Assembly (NCBI GenBank): GCA_034766995.1
Contig: CM068313.1
Location: forward strand, 34,856,996 to 34,920,995
Length of the DNA: 64,000 bases
Direction of reading: 5' to 3'
From: Acanthacorydalis orientalis
Lineage: Eukaryota > Arthropoda > Insecta > Megaloptera > Corydalidae
Part shown: positions 48,707 through 60,131 of the stretch, piece after piece
Numbering within the stretch: position 1 is the first letter of the stretch
How the letters are laid out: every line of letters begins with the position of its first letter
The notes under the pieces: generated by a model
What the model saw: the letters and a program-made list of their open reading frames with translations, nothing else
What the model was told of the DNA's origin: nothing
Databases searched by the model: none
Position numbers and translations under genes: made by a program

Positions 48707-49820
48707 TGTGTATATGTATTCATACATATAAAAATGTTTATTAAATAATTCTCTCGTTGAAAGTTTTAAAAATCTTCACACGCTCCTGCTTTTTTATTTC
48801 TAATAATTGTGATTTGCGACTAACATCCGCTTATCGTAATCTATGACGAGTTAATTATTTAGCTTGTGGCTGAAGGTTAAGTGATTTATAGTGATAGTTT
48901 AGATACAGATAGTCAATATGTATTGACATTCTTGTTATTATTAAAAAAATAAATTTTACTTATCGGCTATAAAAAGAAATGAAATTCCAATTTCCATGTA
49001 AATACTAAATTTTTTTATTAAAAATCTGTTCCAAAATTGTTTTGACTTAATTACAACATTAAAACTTTGTTTACGAGCTATAAATATTAAATAAATTAAT
49101 CTTATGATAATTATATTATATTTGATATTTACTACATAAGTATTTCAATGTTGAATATAGAAATATCCTTCTAAATGTTCAAGTGGACGATGAGTTTAAT
49201 TATTTGTGTTAAGTTTAAAAATATTCTGAAATATAAGTATGTGTGTAGGATTTGAATGAACAGAATTATTTATAAAATAAATATCAAGTATTTTTGATTA
49301 AAATTGTTTTATTTTATTTTCTTTCAAAGATAAAAATAAATACTATTTTTATTTTTAGGATATATACATATATATATATATATATATAAATTGTCTAGTC
49401 TCTCTTACGGAATAAATAAAAACACTGTGTCTTTTCAAATATATTTGTATTAATTGTTGAAATAAAAACAAAGATACAATAAAATAGCGACTGATTAGGT
49501 GTTATCAGTTTAATAGGCTGTCATAAATTTGAAAATAGTTTTAAAACGTATTTATACGTATATTAGCTAGCATAGTAGTATTTGCTTAATTGCCTGTTCT
49601 GCTCTTCGTAATTTCTTTTTTTAATGTAACCGGTCGAATTTGAAGAAATCGAATCGAATTATTATTTTTTAATACAAGTTGACTACAAAAGTGTATGTAT
49701 AAATCGAATTGAAATATTATGAAAACCACACAAATTCAAATGTTTCAAATATAATTCAGAAGGAATATAAGTGATACAAGAGAAAGTTTGTCATATAAGG
49801 AATGCGACAGATTCCTTTTG
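46641..49820. other. AT-rich stretch with a cluster of six (TA)n arrays
   Basis: Arrays at 47530-47567, 47689-47727, 48186-48237, 48374-48424, 48616-48702 and 49369-49388. No gene recognised. A patch at 47270-47315 is mildly GC-richer without recognisable content. Confidence 0.45.
48616..48702. repeat. Compound (TA)n-(TG)n array
   Basis: About 52 bp of TA repeats switch abruptly to about 36 bp of TG repeats. A (TG)n of this length can adopt Z-DNA; that is general knowledge, not something shown here. Confidence 0.9.
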
Positions 49821-49823
49821 TAG

Positions 49824-50002
49824 ATTTCATGTCTTCCGTTTAACCTGTACCGAAATGCCTTCATGCAATGTTTTATTATTGGCCGCGCTGTAACCGTATC
49901 TTCGGTATCAAATTAGAGCAAAAAAATCCGAACGTCGTCTTAAAAATCTCACACGAGTTTGGTCAAGTGATGTACAACGCTTCATGAACTCTCTTACAGA
50001 CG
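49824..50002 (+). other. Candidate 179-nt exon with acceptor and perfect donor, unidentified
   Basis: Acceptor TTCCTTTTGTAG (AG at 49822-49823), GC-richer body, and ACG before GTAAGT (50003). One frame is open for the last ~105 nt: YLRYQIRAKKSERRLKNLTR, then VWSSDVQRFMNSLTD. It carries a single in-frame ATG near the end (MNSLTD). Another ATG (near 49855, MPSCNVLLLAAL*) would be an upstream ORF. This fits a 5' UTR/start exon or a spliced non-coding RNA. I recognise no family. Confidence 0.25.
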
Positions 50003-50129
50003 GTAAGTAAATACATTTTGGTCTAAGACAACCTCGACCTTCGTCTCACTAATGGTCCTTTTAGTATAATTTTAGACGGTACATAATGGTATCATACGAA
50101 TCAGATTTTTATATTTCGTAGTCTTGTTA

Positions 50130-50290
50130 TTTCTTCGGTCGTGCTGGTATGTTGGACAAGTTGTTACCTCCCTACTTCCAAGGTCGTAACGCGGTGCGTG
50201 TGTGATGTCTGTCAGACCATTTCGCGTTGTTTTGACAAAGGATCACCGCTGTACTTATGAGTTTATTACGATTTGCATGTAGACAAAAGA
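50130..50290. other. Small GC-elevated patch, unidentified
   Basis: Holds GGTCGTAACGCGGTGCGTGTGTG. No ORF or element ends recognised. It lies 130 bases after the candidate exon at 49824..50002 and could be part of the same transcription unit. Confidence 0.2.
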
Positions 50291-50299
50291 GATACCTAA

Positions 50300-52200
50300 C
50301 TTTTATATTGAGTGTGTGGTATCTGTTTATACCGAAAATATTTAAATTGGTCTCATTTTGTATGTTATGATGGGCAGATAAAATAGTAAAAATGACAGAT
50401 AAATCAGTTCGGTATGCAACTTTACGAGGTCCATAAACTTGAAAGGCTTTTCATATGACGTCCAAGTATTGTTTATAATATTTAACCTTTATTGTATACG
50501 AATGCATGCATCATTTTGTAAAACTATATTAATCATTATTCATAGTTTATATCTGAAATATTATAGATACATTTAGTGTTGTCTTTAAAGAAGATTTTTA
50601 GACTTTAATTATTAGTGGTCACTAAACGCAATGTTAATAAAAATCATTATACATATTATTAGACCGTTAATTATTTTAGTAATAGAAACATTAAGATTTG
50701 ATTTAGGTACACTGTGTGAACTGTTTCCCATATTCAATGGTTGGAATTAACACGAATTTTATTAAAAATCGAAAAATTAAAATATTGGCTATGTTATGAA
50801 AAAAAAACAATCATTTGTAAAAGTATTAAAATAAATAAACGCAATATTCATGTAAATTTCTTGTATACTTTGCAATTAATGTAACTTGGAGCTAACATGT
50901 TATAAATTATTTCAAATATCTTTCGCGATTTTCTATGCAAAAATTACAACGTCTTTGAAATATCGTACCAAGGATTTAACTTTTTTCAGTATCAAATCAA
51001 ATAAATGTATTTTTAATCACTTGTTAAAACTGATAATTTAACGAAAGTATCATATTTTTTTTCTTTCTTGAAACATACTATGTTTTTTTCAATTCAATTT
51101 AACTGTAGATAGGTAAAAATTTGATATTTCTTTCAGATTTCTCAATTTTCCTGAATTAGGAGCAAAAGTGTGTGATTACAAAATGAATTTATTTCTGAAA
51201 TTTTCATATTTAAAAAAAAAATATATTTTTGAGAGAGTTATTATACAATATACGGATTTTATTAAATTTTTCTCACTTTACACTTAAATGTTTAAATTAT
51301 TTACATTTCACTAATACGTTTAAGTATTTCTTCTTCCCTAATATTTTGTACGTTCAGTGTTCATAAGACAATAAAACTATAATAAGATAAGGAAATTATC
51401 TTATTATAAATCAGATAATGAACTGAAAAAGCACTATCATTTTTTTTCAAATTTGAAACAAATTAATTTGTCTGTTTTATTGTGTTTTCCAGTCCAAAAT
51501 CTTAAATTTCAACGCGGGTGCTAATGATCTTAGCTATCAACACATATGTAAACCCCAAATATCTATCATCTTACATAACGTAATTGAAATAAAGTAATAT
51601 AAATTGGTTTATTGTTTTAAGTGTATTTTTATGTTCATATAGTCAATCATTATTAGTTCTTAATAAATGCAGGTTTTAAGAATTGTAGCAAATTTGATTA
51701 TTTTACAATGATTTTATTTTCTATATCTTTTTTATACCTGCATAGATAGTCGTAGCATATTAAATGATTTCCCATGAGTTTTGTATGTCACATATAAATA
51801 TTTGTGTTTATTATGTCATTTAATTATAATTTCAACCTGTTTGCCCACGAAATTATTTCATACAAATTGCAATCATATTTTCGAGATAGATACCATTCAA
51901 AATTTTTAGAATGACATTCATTATAACTGCACATTTTGGAAATACTAGTTTTTTTTTATTATTCTTTTTGATTTCTATTTATATATAGATTTCCGAGAAT
52001 GAACCGTGGGATATCATAAAGTTTTGTTTGAAAGACTATGCGTTGTAATAAATATTTTTATTTAATTATTGTTTCAAAAACAATGGTTACACAATTAGTA
52101 TAGTTCTATGTGTGCGCTACTCACAGCGAAGAATACATCATAACGATAATGATTTTCATCCTAAACCCGATTAAGAATTCCCGGCGTAATGTTTGCAACT
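50300..52200. other. AT-rich non-coding stretch without arrays
   Basis: No (TA)n arrays, genes or elements recognised. Confidence 0.45.
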
Positions 52201-52224
52201 AATTCAGTTATTCTTTCTCTAAGA

Positions 52225-52875
52225 AGGGTCATATCATTGATTTTTCACTCTGTTACGTTTCGTTATTTGACGTGAAAAGAGAAAAAATAAAGGGATAAAA
52301 TGAAATATCGAAGCCTGTTGGAGGTCAAGCAAGGCCCATTCACCTAATTCACAGCACAGATTTTGGGTATTTAATGCGTTACACATCTTGTTTAAAATGT
52401 GTGGTGGTGTTCCATCATGTTGAAATGAGAAAAATTCTTCGTTTTCGATTTCGTCGAATTTTGGAAATGAAACATTATTAAATTTGTCTAGATAGTTATT
52501 ACTATTAATAGCTTTTTCATTAAAAAAAATGTTTATCTAATCCTGTAGGACATTAAAAAACATCAAACGATGATCTTAGTGGAATCTGAAATTGATTTTT
52601 GTATGAATGTGAAGTTTCGAGTGCCCAAATTTAGAAGTTATCAATTCGTTTATATAAAACGTCGCCTTGTTTGAAAATAGAGTGATACTTATAAATTCTG
52701 GATCGTCGTGAAAATATCAAACTATATCAAAAACGGATTCAACTCTTTTCGGTTTGCTAGTCTGTTTAATTGCATGTAATTTTATGGGCAATACTTTTAA
52801 ATTTCTTTCGCATGCGTACAGTCGATTTCGCAACAGTCGGTCCCGGAGTGCAAAAGATTTTGAGACACTATGAAA
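52225..52875 (-). pseudogene. Decayed Tc1/mariner-superfamily transposase
   Basis: On the minus strand, frames give RVESVF, then DPEFISITLFSNKATFYIN (family: DPEF...ILFTDEATF.ING, first catalytic D), with N in place of D here. Next come NNYLDKFNNVSFPKF, then ENEEFFSFQHDGTPPHILNK (family FQQDGAPPH, second catalytic D present), MCNALNTQNL and CCELGEW (family RWIGRRGPIEW, degraded). Weak remains of the third motif near LQQASIFHFIPLFFLF follow. Motif order and spacing are right for this DDE/D family, common in insect genomes. Stops and frameshifts are scattered. Its 5' side abuts the left arm of the large inverted repeat at 52909. Confidence 0.7.
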
Positions 52876-52908
52876 ATCCAAGATGTTTCGGTAATTTGGC
52901 GCTCTGAG

Positions 52909-53303
52909 AATGAAATTTTTACGAACTGCAATTTAAAGAACAGTAAAATATTATCGTTCTTTACTGTTACTGTTACGATTTATTTTTTAGCATGCGTTGC
53001 TATTTAGTTAGTGTAACACAGATTCTTGTTGTCACGTTTTTAGAAATACAGACATATTGTTTAACTTAATGTATACAACATTATCCGAGAATCGTTATTC
53101 TTCTAAATATTAATAATATAATGTTTTTTTTTTAAAAAAAAATTATACGTTTTATATAAATTGAAATACACAAAAAAATATTAAAATTTAAATATATTTT
53201 ATATGAATTGACATATATTTTGCTGTTGTATTTATAAACTAATATATGCAATTTTCAGATTAAATTACAAAAAGTGAACTGTTGAACGAATCATTTGATA
53301 AAT
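52909..53303 (+). repeat. Large inverted repeat, left arm (~395 bp)
   Basis: Runs from AATGAAATTTTTACGAACTG to CGAATCATTTGATAA and is repeated in inverted form at 53854..54242. Landmarks shared by both arms: TTCTTTACTGTTACTGTTAC, GTGTAACACAGATTCTTGTT, TTAACTTAATGTATACAACA, TTATCCGAGAATCGTTATTC and TAAATTACAAAAAGTGAACTG. By eye the arms differ by a few percent, including a short indel near the T8A9 tract. Confidence 0.9.
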
Positions 53304-53314
53304 TGATAGTATTG

Positions 53315-53455
53315 CCATATAAATGCGAATAAAGGACAATCGAAAATACTTATAAATATTTTTGGTAGAAAATTGCTGTAGTCTGTTGGATGAAAAGAGA
53401 ATTCACTTGTGAAAGTGAAATCCATAGTATCAGAACTGTTATTATGACAATCGTC
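53315..53455. mobile_element. Long-palindrome MITE, copy D (right arm) between the inverted-repeat arms
   Basis: TTGCCATATAAATGCG, ACAATCGAAAATACTTATAA, ATATTTTTGGTAGAAAATT, AATTCACTTGTGAAAGTGAA and ATAGTATCAGAACTG, in family order. The CAGAACTG end followed by TTA gives the clearest outer end of the family. Confidence 0.6.
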
Positions 53456-53853
53456 CTACTTTTGAGGTTCTTTTAACACTCAAATGTTACTTATTGATTA
53501 AACATTCATCGCAGAATACCCACGATTTTACTGTCCATTTTCGGAACACCGTTGTATTTGTTTAAGTTAAATATGAAAAATGATTTTCAGTTTATATTAT
53601 ATTCTTAAAATAAATTGTCATAAGTTTATTTAGAATTTTATTTCATATAGTGTCGATTTTTTAAAAAGACATGATTTTTACATAGCTGAATTCAGACTAT
53701 TTTTATCTATTGGTTTATAAATTTGTAGTATAAGCATTGATAATTTTAATAATTATTTGTACGTAATACACATCTTTTATTATTATTTATTTAATCTAAA
53801 AATAAAAAATAGATAAGATAGTCGGAAACATTTTATAATTTTATTTAAAAAAA

Positions 53854-54242
53854 ATTATCGAATGATTCATTCAACAGTTCACTTTTTATAATTTAATCTG
53901 CAAACTGCATATATTAGTTTATAAATACAACAATGAAATATATGTCAATTCATATAAAATATATTTATATCTTGATAATTTTTTTGTGTATTTCAATTTA
54001 TATGAAACGTATAATTTTTTTTTTAAAAAAAACATATTAATATTTAGAAGAATAACGATTCTCGGATAATGTTGTATACATTAAGTTAAACAATATGTCT
54101 GTATTTCTGAAAACGTGACAACAAGAATCTGTGTTACACTAATTAAATAGCAACGTATGTTAAAAAATAAATCGTAACAGTAACAGTAAAGAACGTTAAT
54201 ATTTTACTGGTCTCTAAATTGCAGTTCGTAAAAATTTCATTT
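53854..54242 (-). repeat. Large inverted repeat, right arm (~389 bp)
   Basis: Inverted copy of 52909..53303; it ends GCAGTTCGTAAAAATTTCATT. The spacer between the arms is about 550 bp. Outer borders are sharp (sequence similarity stops within a base or two), but I see no target-site duplication outside (GCTCTGAG on the left, TTCATTGA on the right). It could be the terminal repeats of a foldback-type element or an inverted duplication of one transposon end. Confidence 0.9.
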
Positions 54243-54503
54243 CATTGATCGATATAATATTTGTTTTTCGATAAAGATGTAAAAAAAATACCACAAGCAC
54301 TAATTGTGCAAAATACTGATTGTGGATTAATTTCAATACAGATTTTTTTTCATTATTTACAATACTCGTGTCGGTCGTTTATTAGTTTTAAGGATATTTC
54401 AGAATGAAAAAAAAACTTTATCCTTGACCTATGTGAATCTAATATAACTGGAATCCCGAGCGTAGGTATCAAAACTACATTTTAACGGAGCAGTCTTTCG
54501 TAA

Positions 54504-54761
54504 ATGGACTCAAACGTAAAAGGATATTCGTCCATTTTGGCTCATGACTGTTTTACATTTTCGCCTGAGATCTCTATATTCATTACCCACGCACCGGGAA
54601 CGCCAACGCAGACCAGAAAGAAAAAAATATTTATCTCGTACTTAACTTACGGTCATCTTTCCGCATTCTTTGTTGACCTTGAAAGACTATCCCATTTCGG
54701 CAGCTGCGAATTTTTAATTTCAACAATTAAATTAATCAGAGGACATTGTCCGATGACATAA
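54504..54761 (+). other. 85-codon ORF in a GC-richer patch, unidentified
   Basis: ATG at 54504 to TAA; it begins MDSNVKGYSSILAHDCFTFS and ends LIRGHCPMT. Amino-acid composition is more balanced than in the other ORFs nearby and the patch is GC-richer. It has no recognisable motif, signal peptide or membrane segment, and it overlaps the minus-strand candidate exon at 54651..54703. It could be chance. Confidence 0.18.
54651..54703 (-). other. Candidate 53-nt exon with acceptor and perfect donor, unidentified
   Basis: On the minus strand, AATTCGCAG (AG at 54705-54704) precedes a GC-richer 53-nt segment that ends GATGACC before GTAAGT (54650-54645). One frame is fully open (CRNGIVFQGQQRMRKDD). 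It lies inside a patch (54440-54765) of raised GC, where an 85-codon plus-strand frame also starts with ATG (54504). Neither reading has a recognised family. The splice pair may be chance. Confidence 0.22.
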
Positions 54762-54764
54762 TAA

Positions 54765-55345
54765 TATAAAACTTGTTTACCTTCTTGATTTTCTCCATTT
54801 TCAATTTTTTTTTAGTACATGTCTAATCCTTAATGCCGACATAGAACGCTCGACATCAATGAATTAATCATTTCCATGCTATTTTCTACCAATTTCGTAC
54901 GCACACATCGATATGGATTTTTATTATGTCGCTTTTAAACACATTCTTTCTTTTATTTATGTATATGGTTTTCACTTTCAAGTTCACTTTTAATGAATAT
55001 GCTTAGGGTTAATTAATTTTAATTTTGACTAATTTTATCTACGATCGAAAAAAAATTTAATCACGGAATAGAATTAACTATATTTTAATATACATTCTTG
55101 TTATTAATTACTGAACCTATTTCTGGTCGAGTGATTGAACCTTTTTAATTAGTATTTTCTACATAAATCCTTATGTTAATGTTTCATTTTCGTATATTTT
55201 AATTCGCGAAATTATCCAGATGAACTTAAAAATTGATTACTGTAAATTTATTGAAACCATTTAAGTTGGTTATTGAACTCATTTAACTTTAACATCAAAA
55301 TCAATTAGTTTGAATTGCTACATGAAGATACAATAATGAAGATAA

Positions 55346-55391
<46 letters not shown>

Positions 55392-56465
55392 AGAATGAGT
55401 ATGGGGAAAATGTTATTAAATGTATTAATTTTTTAACTATGTATATATACTAATAATAATAATAATTTACTAAAAAAATTAGATTTATTAGAAATGAAAG
55501 CACTTTAAATAAGGGACACACTAAAATTATAAACACTTTTTGGTTAATATTTACAGTACATCACTGTAAACTAATTTGTAATGAAACTGATTATATGTCA
55601 TTTAATAAAAATATGAATTAAAAAAAAAACGATTTTATGTAAAAATAGGATAAAAAGTTAGAAAAAGATTGGGAATAAACTCTTAGAGAAAAAAGTACTT
55701 CTTCACAGGATGTAGCTAATAATCCCCTTTTAATTTTTGGTTTATTATAAAATACTTTAATGTACAATAAGCTTTAAAGCTATTGTTTAAAAATATATAT
55801 TGATACTAGTAACAGACTAGATATTTTTATAAAGAAGATTGCTTTCTCTATCTCTCTTTATTCTGGCCATAATCAACAGATGTCTGTCAATAATAAAGTG
55901 TATCTTATCTATACAAATAATATGAAGGAATTCACAAAAATTTATTGCTAGACTTTTGTAAAATTAGCAGTATTTCCTTACGGTTTATTTAACAATGTAG
56001 TAGGCAATATTTTTGTTGAAGGTCTCGAGTGACATCAGTTTTGACATATTTTTGAAAGTTGTAAAGATAAATTTATCTATTTTATTATTCTCACAGTTTC
56101 CTTAAGACGTCTATTATTTGTGAGCTGTTATTCTGTGTACTTAACACCCTTTGTCGAATTTACATAAATCTTGAAAATCTAGTGTGAAATTCATTTGTAA
56201 CGTATATTATATTATTTAAAGTACTATATGTTGTAAGGATTTATATAAAGTGATTTTTTATTATCATAATCCTTTATATATACTCGTATGTATATATATA
56301 TATATATAGGAATTCAATTCCACATGAAAGTATTAAAATAGTCATGTCATTTTCTATTTAGTATTTTACTTCAATTGAATACAAAAAAATATGATTTTTT
56401 AAATTTTGCAATTTTTTTTGATACTTTTTATGTGGAAGCCTTAATTGAATCGCCATATATATATG

Positions 56466-56496
<31 letters not shown>

Positions 56497-56670
56497 GAAT
56501 ATGTTCGTGTGCGTGTGTAAAAATAACCATTCAAATAAAATCAGTTTCTAATATTTTCATACTTCGTTTCATACCATTTCATTCGATAGTTGTGTGCTGT
56601 GTAAAAGTAAGCACATGAGTATCGTTCGTATTATCATTTAAGTCTATGGAATTTTCTTTATCGTTTTTGT
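54765..56670. other. AT-rich non-coding stretch
   Basis: Contains the (TA)n-(GA)n tract at 55347-55385 and (TA)n at 56290-56308 and 56454-56496. Nothing else recognised. Confidence 0.45.
55347..55385. repeat. (TA)n-(GA)n purine-rich array
   Basis: A short (TA)n passes into about 25 bp of GA repeats and then GGGAGGGAG, a pure purine strand. It is almost the only array in the otherwise array-poor 49.4-56.2 kb section. Confidence 0.9.
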
Positions 56671-56671
56671 C

Positions 56672-57020
56672 TTTTACAAATGGATTACTTTCCCATTCCA
56701 TCAACCACATATTTTTTTCTTATCAAAAATATCCAAAACATAATTATTGATCTGTTTTGATTGTTGCTTTGAGCATTTCGATGGCAATTAAACATCATTC
56801 TCAGAGGTCTAAGAAGGCTATAGAAAAATTAAATTTTCCATACCTTATATATATATTTTTCTGTATCCTAGCATATTGAATATTGCTTTTGAAATCCACA
56901 TAAGCAATAATAAAAAAGATTAATAATCATTTATAGAATATTCTTGATCAGAATTTTTTCATGGTTTATGGTTTATGGCGTAGAAAATGAATTAAATATT
57001 AAAAAAGTCTGAAAGTGAAT
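56672..57020. mobile_element. Long-palindrome MITE, copy E (both arms)
   Basis: The left arm (about 56672-56845) carries TTTACAAATGGATTAC, TCAACCACAT, TTTTGATTGTTGCTTTGAGC and ATTTCGATGGCAATTAAAC. The right arm (about 56860-57020) carries CATAAGCAATAATAAAAAAG, TAGAATATTCTTGATCAG, TCATGGTTTATGG and GAAAGTGAATT. A short TATATA run marks the centre. This is the second copy with both arms recognisable. Confidence 0.6.
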
Positions 57021-57024
57021 TTTT

Positions 57025-58627
57025 TTTGTATTTGAATTTATGTTTTTTTGTGAATATTGCATTTTTAGTTTTTAATATTTAATATATTGTTAACTTTTTT
57101 ATGAAAATAAATGCATATAATGAATCTATTTTTTTTTTTGATAATTAGTTGAATACTCAATACGTATGTGGTATAAATGTAATAAAATAGATACTGAACT
57201 ATTTATTAATAAAAATATGAACTTGTATTACAATTAGGATCTACATATAAATAATAAAGTAAACAGCCAGTTAAATATAAATAATAAATACCAAAATACA
57301 TAAAAATTTTATGTAAATTGAGTTTTTTGTAAAGACGAACAGGACTTAATTCGATAAGTTCTCAACTGATTAAATAAATAAAAAAATATATAGTTATAAA
57401 TCAACATCATTTAAGGTATGTGAATAATTTTTGTTCTGTTTTTTGTGTCTGTTATGTGAACGATTCATGTAAAAACAGAATATTATGAAAGTCACTAAAT
57501 ACAATCTTGAAAAAAAATTATATTTAAATATCATGTTACAATCAGTGCGAAAATTTACTGCTAATAGTAATAAAAAACAAACTTCATATTAAGATAAATT
57601 CAATATCTTTCGTTTACTAACTTTAATAGAAAATTTAACAGTAAAAACTAACAGGAAGCTCTTAAGCTATGTATAGTGCATACAATATTGTATGTTAATT
57701 GAGATGGTATTTCTTTAATTTGTATATACCCAAATATAATAAATTAGTAGGCAGTCATACATTCCAAGTTTCAATGGGTAGTCAGATATGTAATTTTCTA
57801 TTTTTTCCCTACAGATATTAAAATCAGAAACATGTGAATTGTTCATCATTTAAATGGCTCGTGACAGTGTATTATTTCTTCATATTCCGAAAAAAGTTCT
57901 TTTATTTAAAGTTGTCAACAAATTGGATACGAAATTACAATGTAGAAGAAATTCCCCTATGGTCTTTTACCCGTATATAAAACATTCAATTGAGTTTGAT
58001 ACGCTACATCTGTAAGAATTAATACGGTCTGACACTACTAAATTAATTAAATAAATAAGTACGATATATAGCACTTTGAATAAAATACACAATATCTTGA
58101 ATCAGTATCATATCTAATGAAAAAAACCATTCTATTAGAAAGGAGCATGTAAACAAACAGTTTTAATAATAAAGAGTATTCGTGTCGTCACCACAATTAT
58201 CATAATATTTTTTCGATTATCGAAATTTAATAATGATAATAAGAATATTCTTAGATATAATATATACTGTCACAGGATTTAATTAAAATCGTGCATTTGT
58301 AATATTTGTGTTCGAGTATAAAAATATTATCGCGGTAAAGTGGAATTATTGGATTTTTCGGTTTACGATTTTTTTAAAATCCCAAAATTAAAATTCTTCT
58401 TTTCATACTGTAATTTTTGTTATATCAATAATGTTGGATGTCCCTAAAAGCTTAAAGCCTTTAACAGGATATGTTTCTATATAAAATCCTGGATTCGTAC
58501 ATGTCTAAAAGCGCCATTATTAGTAATTAATTAATACTACACTGGATATTTTTGTTTGATGAATTATTTTAAATTCAATATAAATTTTTGTTTCTGTCGT
58601 TAAGAAAACATAAGAGTTACAGTAAAC

Positions 58628-58669
<42 letters not shown>

Positions 58670-58904
58670 CGAATTAAAATTTTATTTACCGGACAATACA
58701 ATTTAATGAATAATATTTCTTGTCAATTTAAGTTCTGATTTCAATATATTAATTTATTAACATGTATATAAAAAATTATGTGAAAAATACTTCAATATAA
58801 ATTTTTTTCTTTTCTGGGGTGATGGACTTATCAATTTTTTTCTAGTAACAATATGTTAGTATTGTAATTATAAAAATACATTCTATTTCATATTATTTTA
58901 TATA
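57025..58904. other. AT-rich non-coding stretch
   Basis: Contains (TA)n at 58629-58667. No gene or element recognised. Confidence 0.45.
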
Positions 58905-58984
58905 TTAGGTCGGTAGGAAAATAATTTCGGTTTATGACCGTCAAATTCATCTAAAAAGCCGCAATTATTTTCCTATCGACCTAA
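58905..58984 (-). mobile_element. 80-bp minimal mariner-derived element
   Basis: Left end TTAGGTCGGTAGGAAAATAA, right end ATTATTTTCCTATCGACCTAA, with TA on each side (58903-58904 and 58985-58986). Next to the left end, GACCGTCAAATTCAT matches the 3' tail of the larger mariner-derived copies (reverse of ATGAATTTGAAGGTC). So this is the same family in minus orientation with nearly everything but the ends deleted. The two 28-29 bp ends differ at only a few positions. Confidence 0.85.
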
Positions 58985-58986
58985 TA

Positions 58987-59878
58987 ATATTCTATAACTA
59001 TAATTTAAAATAAGTATATCGATATCGAATCTCTGGAAGTAAATTATAACAAAAAGAGAAGTAGATAGATCTTGAAAAACTGTTACTTAGAGAAATTCAT
59101 TTATATTTGAAAGTTAAATAAGTGGATAATTTTATGAATGCAAAAAATAATAATTTTAATAAATTAAAAGTTGTTTCAACATATTAATTATTATTATATA
59201 TGCATTTGCATAAATGTATATATATATATATATATATATATATCAATTTACTTAAAAATTACAATGTAGATACTGTTTGTGTTTGAAATAAAAAAAATAT
59301 GATGAAAAAAAACAAATTTTTCGAGAGCTAATCAATCTTTCGTGGCTGATATATTTTTACAGGAAATATTTAATTGGTATATAAAACGAAATACATTTAT
59401 TTATCTATAGTTGTTACATGGACACATATACATACATCAAATATATAACAGGTATTGTCTTGTTATTTTAACTATGAATAGACATAGATGTGTAGGTGTT
59501 CAGTCTAAAACTTGCCATTTCACAGAAGCGTCATGTTATGTGTGTGTAAGAAAATATCATATGTTAAATACGCCAACACATATTTTGTTACATAAACAAG
59601 TATTAGACAATATTTTGTTATTATTATTATTAACTTGACATTTGAAAATATAAGTTTAATAAAAAAAATCATCTATATTTTTTGCAATGCACGCCGATGA
59701 GTAATAAGTTAAATATAATCAATCTGACGGAAACGATTTTTTTTAAATATTTATTGGTAATTTTTATGAGCTATAAATTTCTTGTTACCTACAATATAAT
59801 TTTATGCAGTAACTATTTTTTTAAAAAATTTAATGATTTCTTTCATCTTCTTCTTAACGCTTCCAGCCCGGTGCCTTT
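58987..59878. other. AT-rich non-coding stretch
   Basis: Contains (TA)n at 59216-59242. Frames at 59411 and 59682 have no protein-like features beyond length. Confidence 0.4.
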
Positions 59879-59882
59879 TTAA

Positions 59883-60127
59883 GATTCTCCGTACCGGTGC
59901 TGTAAACTCAGTTTACAGCTAATATTTTTCATGAAAATTACTATTTATGAAGGAATAGAAGGAATTTTAATTATCTGAACATCAAGGACAATCCTTACAC
60001 TAGTTATTAGTATCAATATAATATGTGTGTTACAAGAAAATAAAGAAATATATTTAAAAATATGATGACAGATATTTCCAAATAAAAACACTCTGTCAAC
60101 TGAGTTTACTGCATCGGAACAGGAGAG
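59883..60127. mobile_element. TTAA-flanked, piggyBac-like MITE
   Basis: TTAA lies at 59879-59882 and at 60128-60131, the duplication made by piggyBac transposases. Reading inward, the left end is GATTCTCCGTACCGGTGCTG then TAAACTCAGTTTACAG. The right end is CTCTCCTGTTCCGATGCAGT then AAACTCAGTTGACAG. These are about 35-bp inverted ends at roughly 75% identity. A perfect 19-nt palindrome, CTGTAAACTCAGTTTACAG, is at 59900-59918. No coding capacity in the 245 bp between the TTAAs. The ends lack the usual CCC start of canonical piggyBac, so the family is tentative. Confidence 0.5.
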
Positions 60128-60131
60128 TTAA

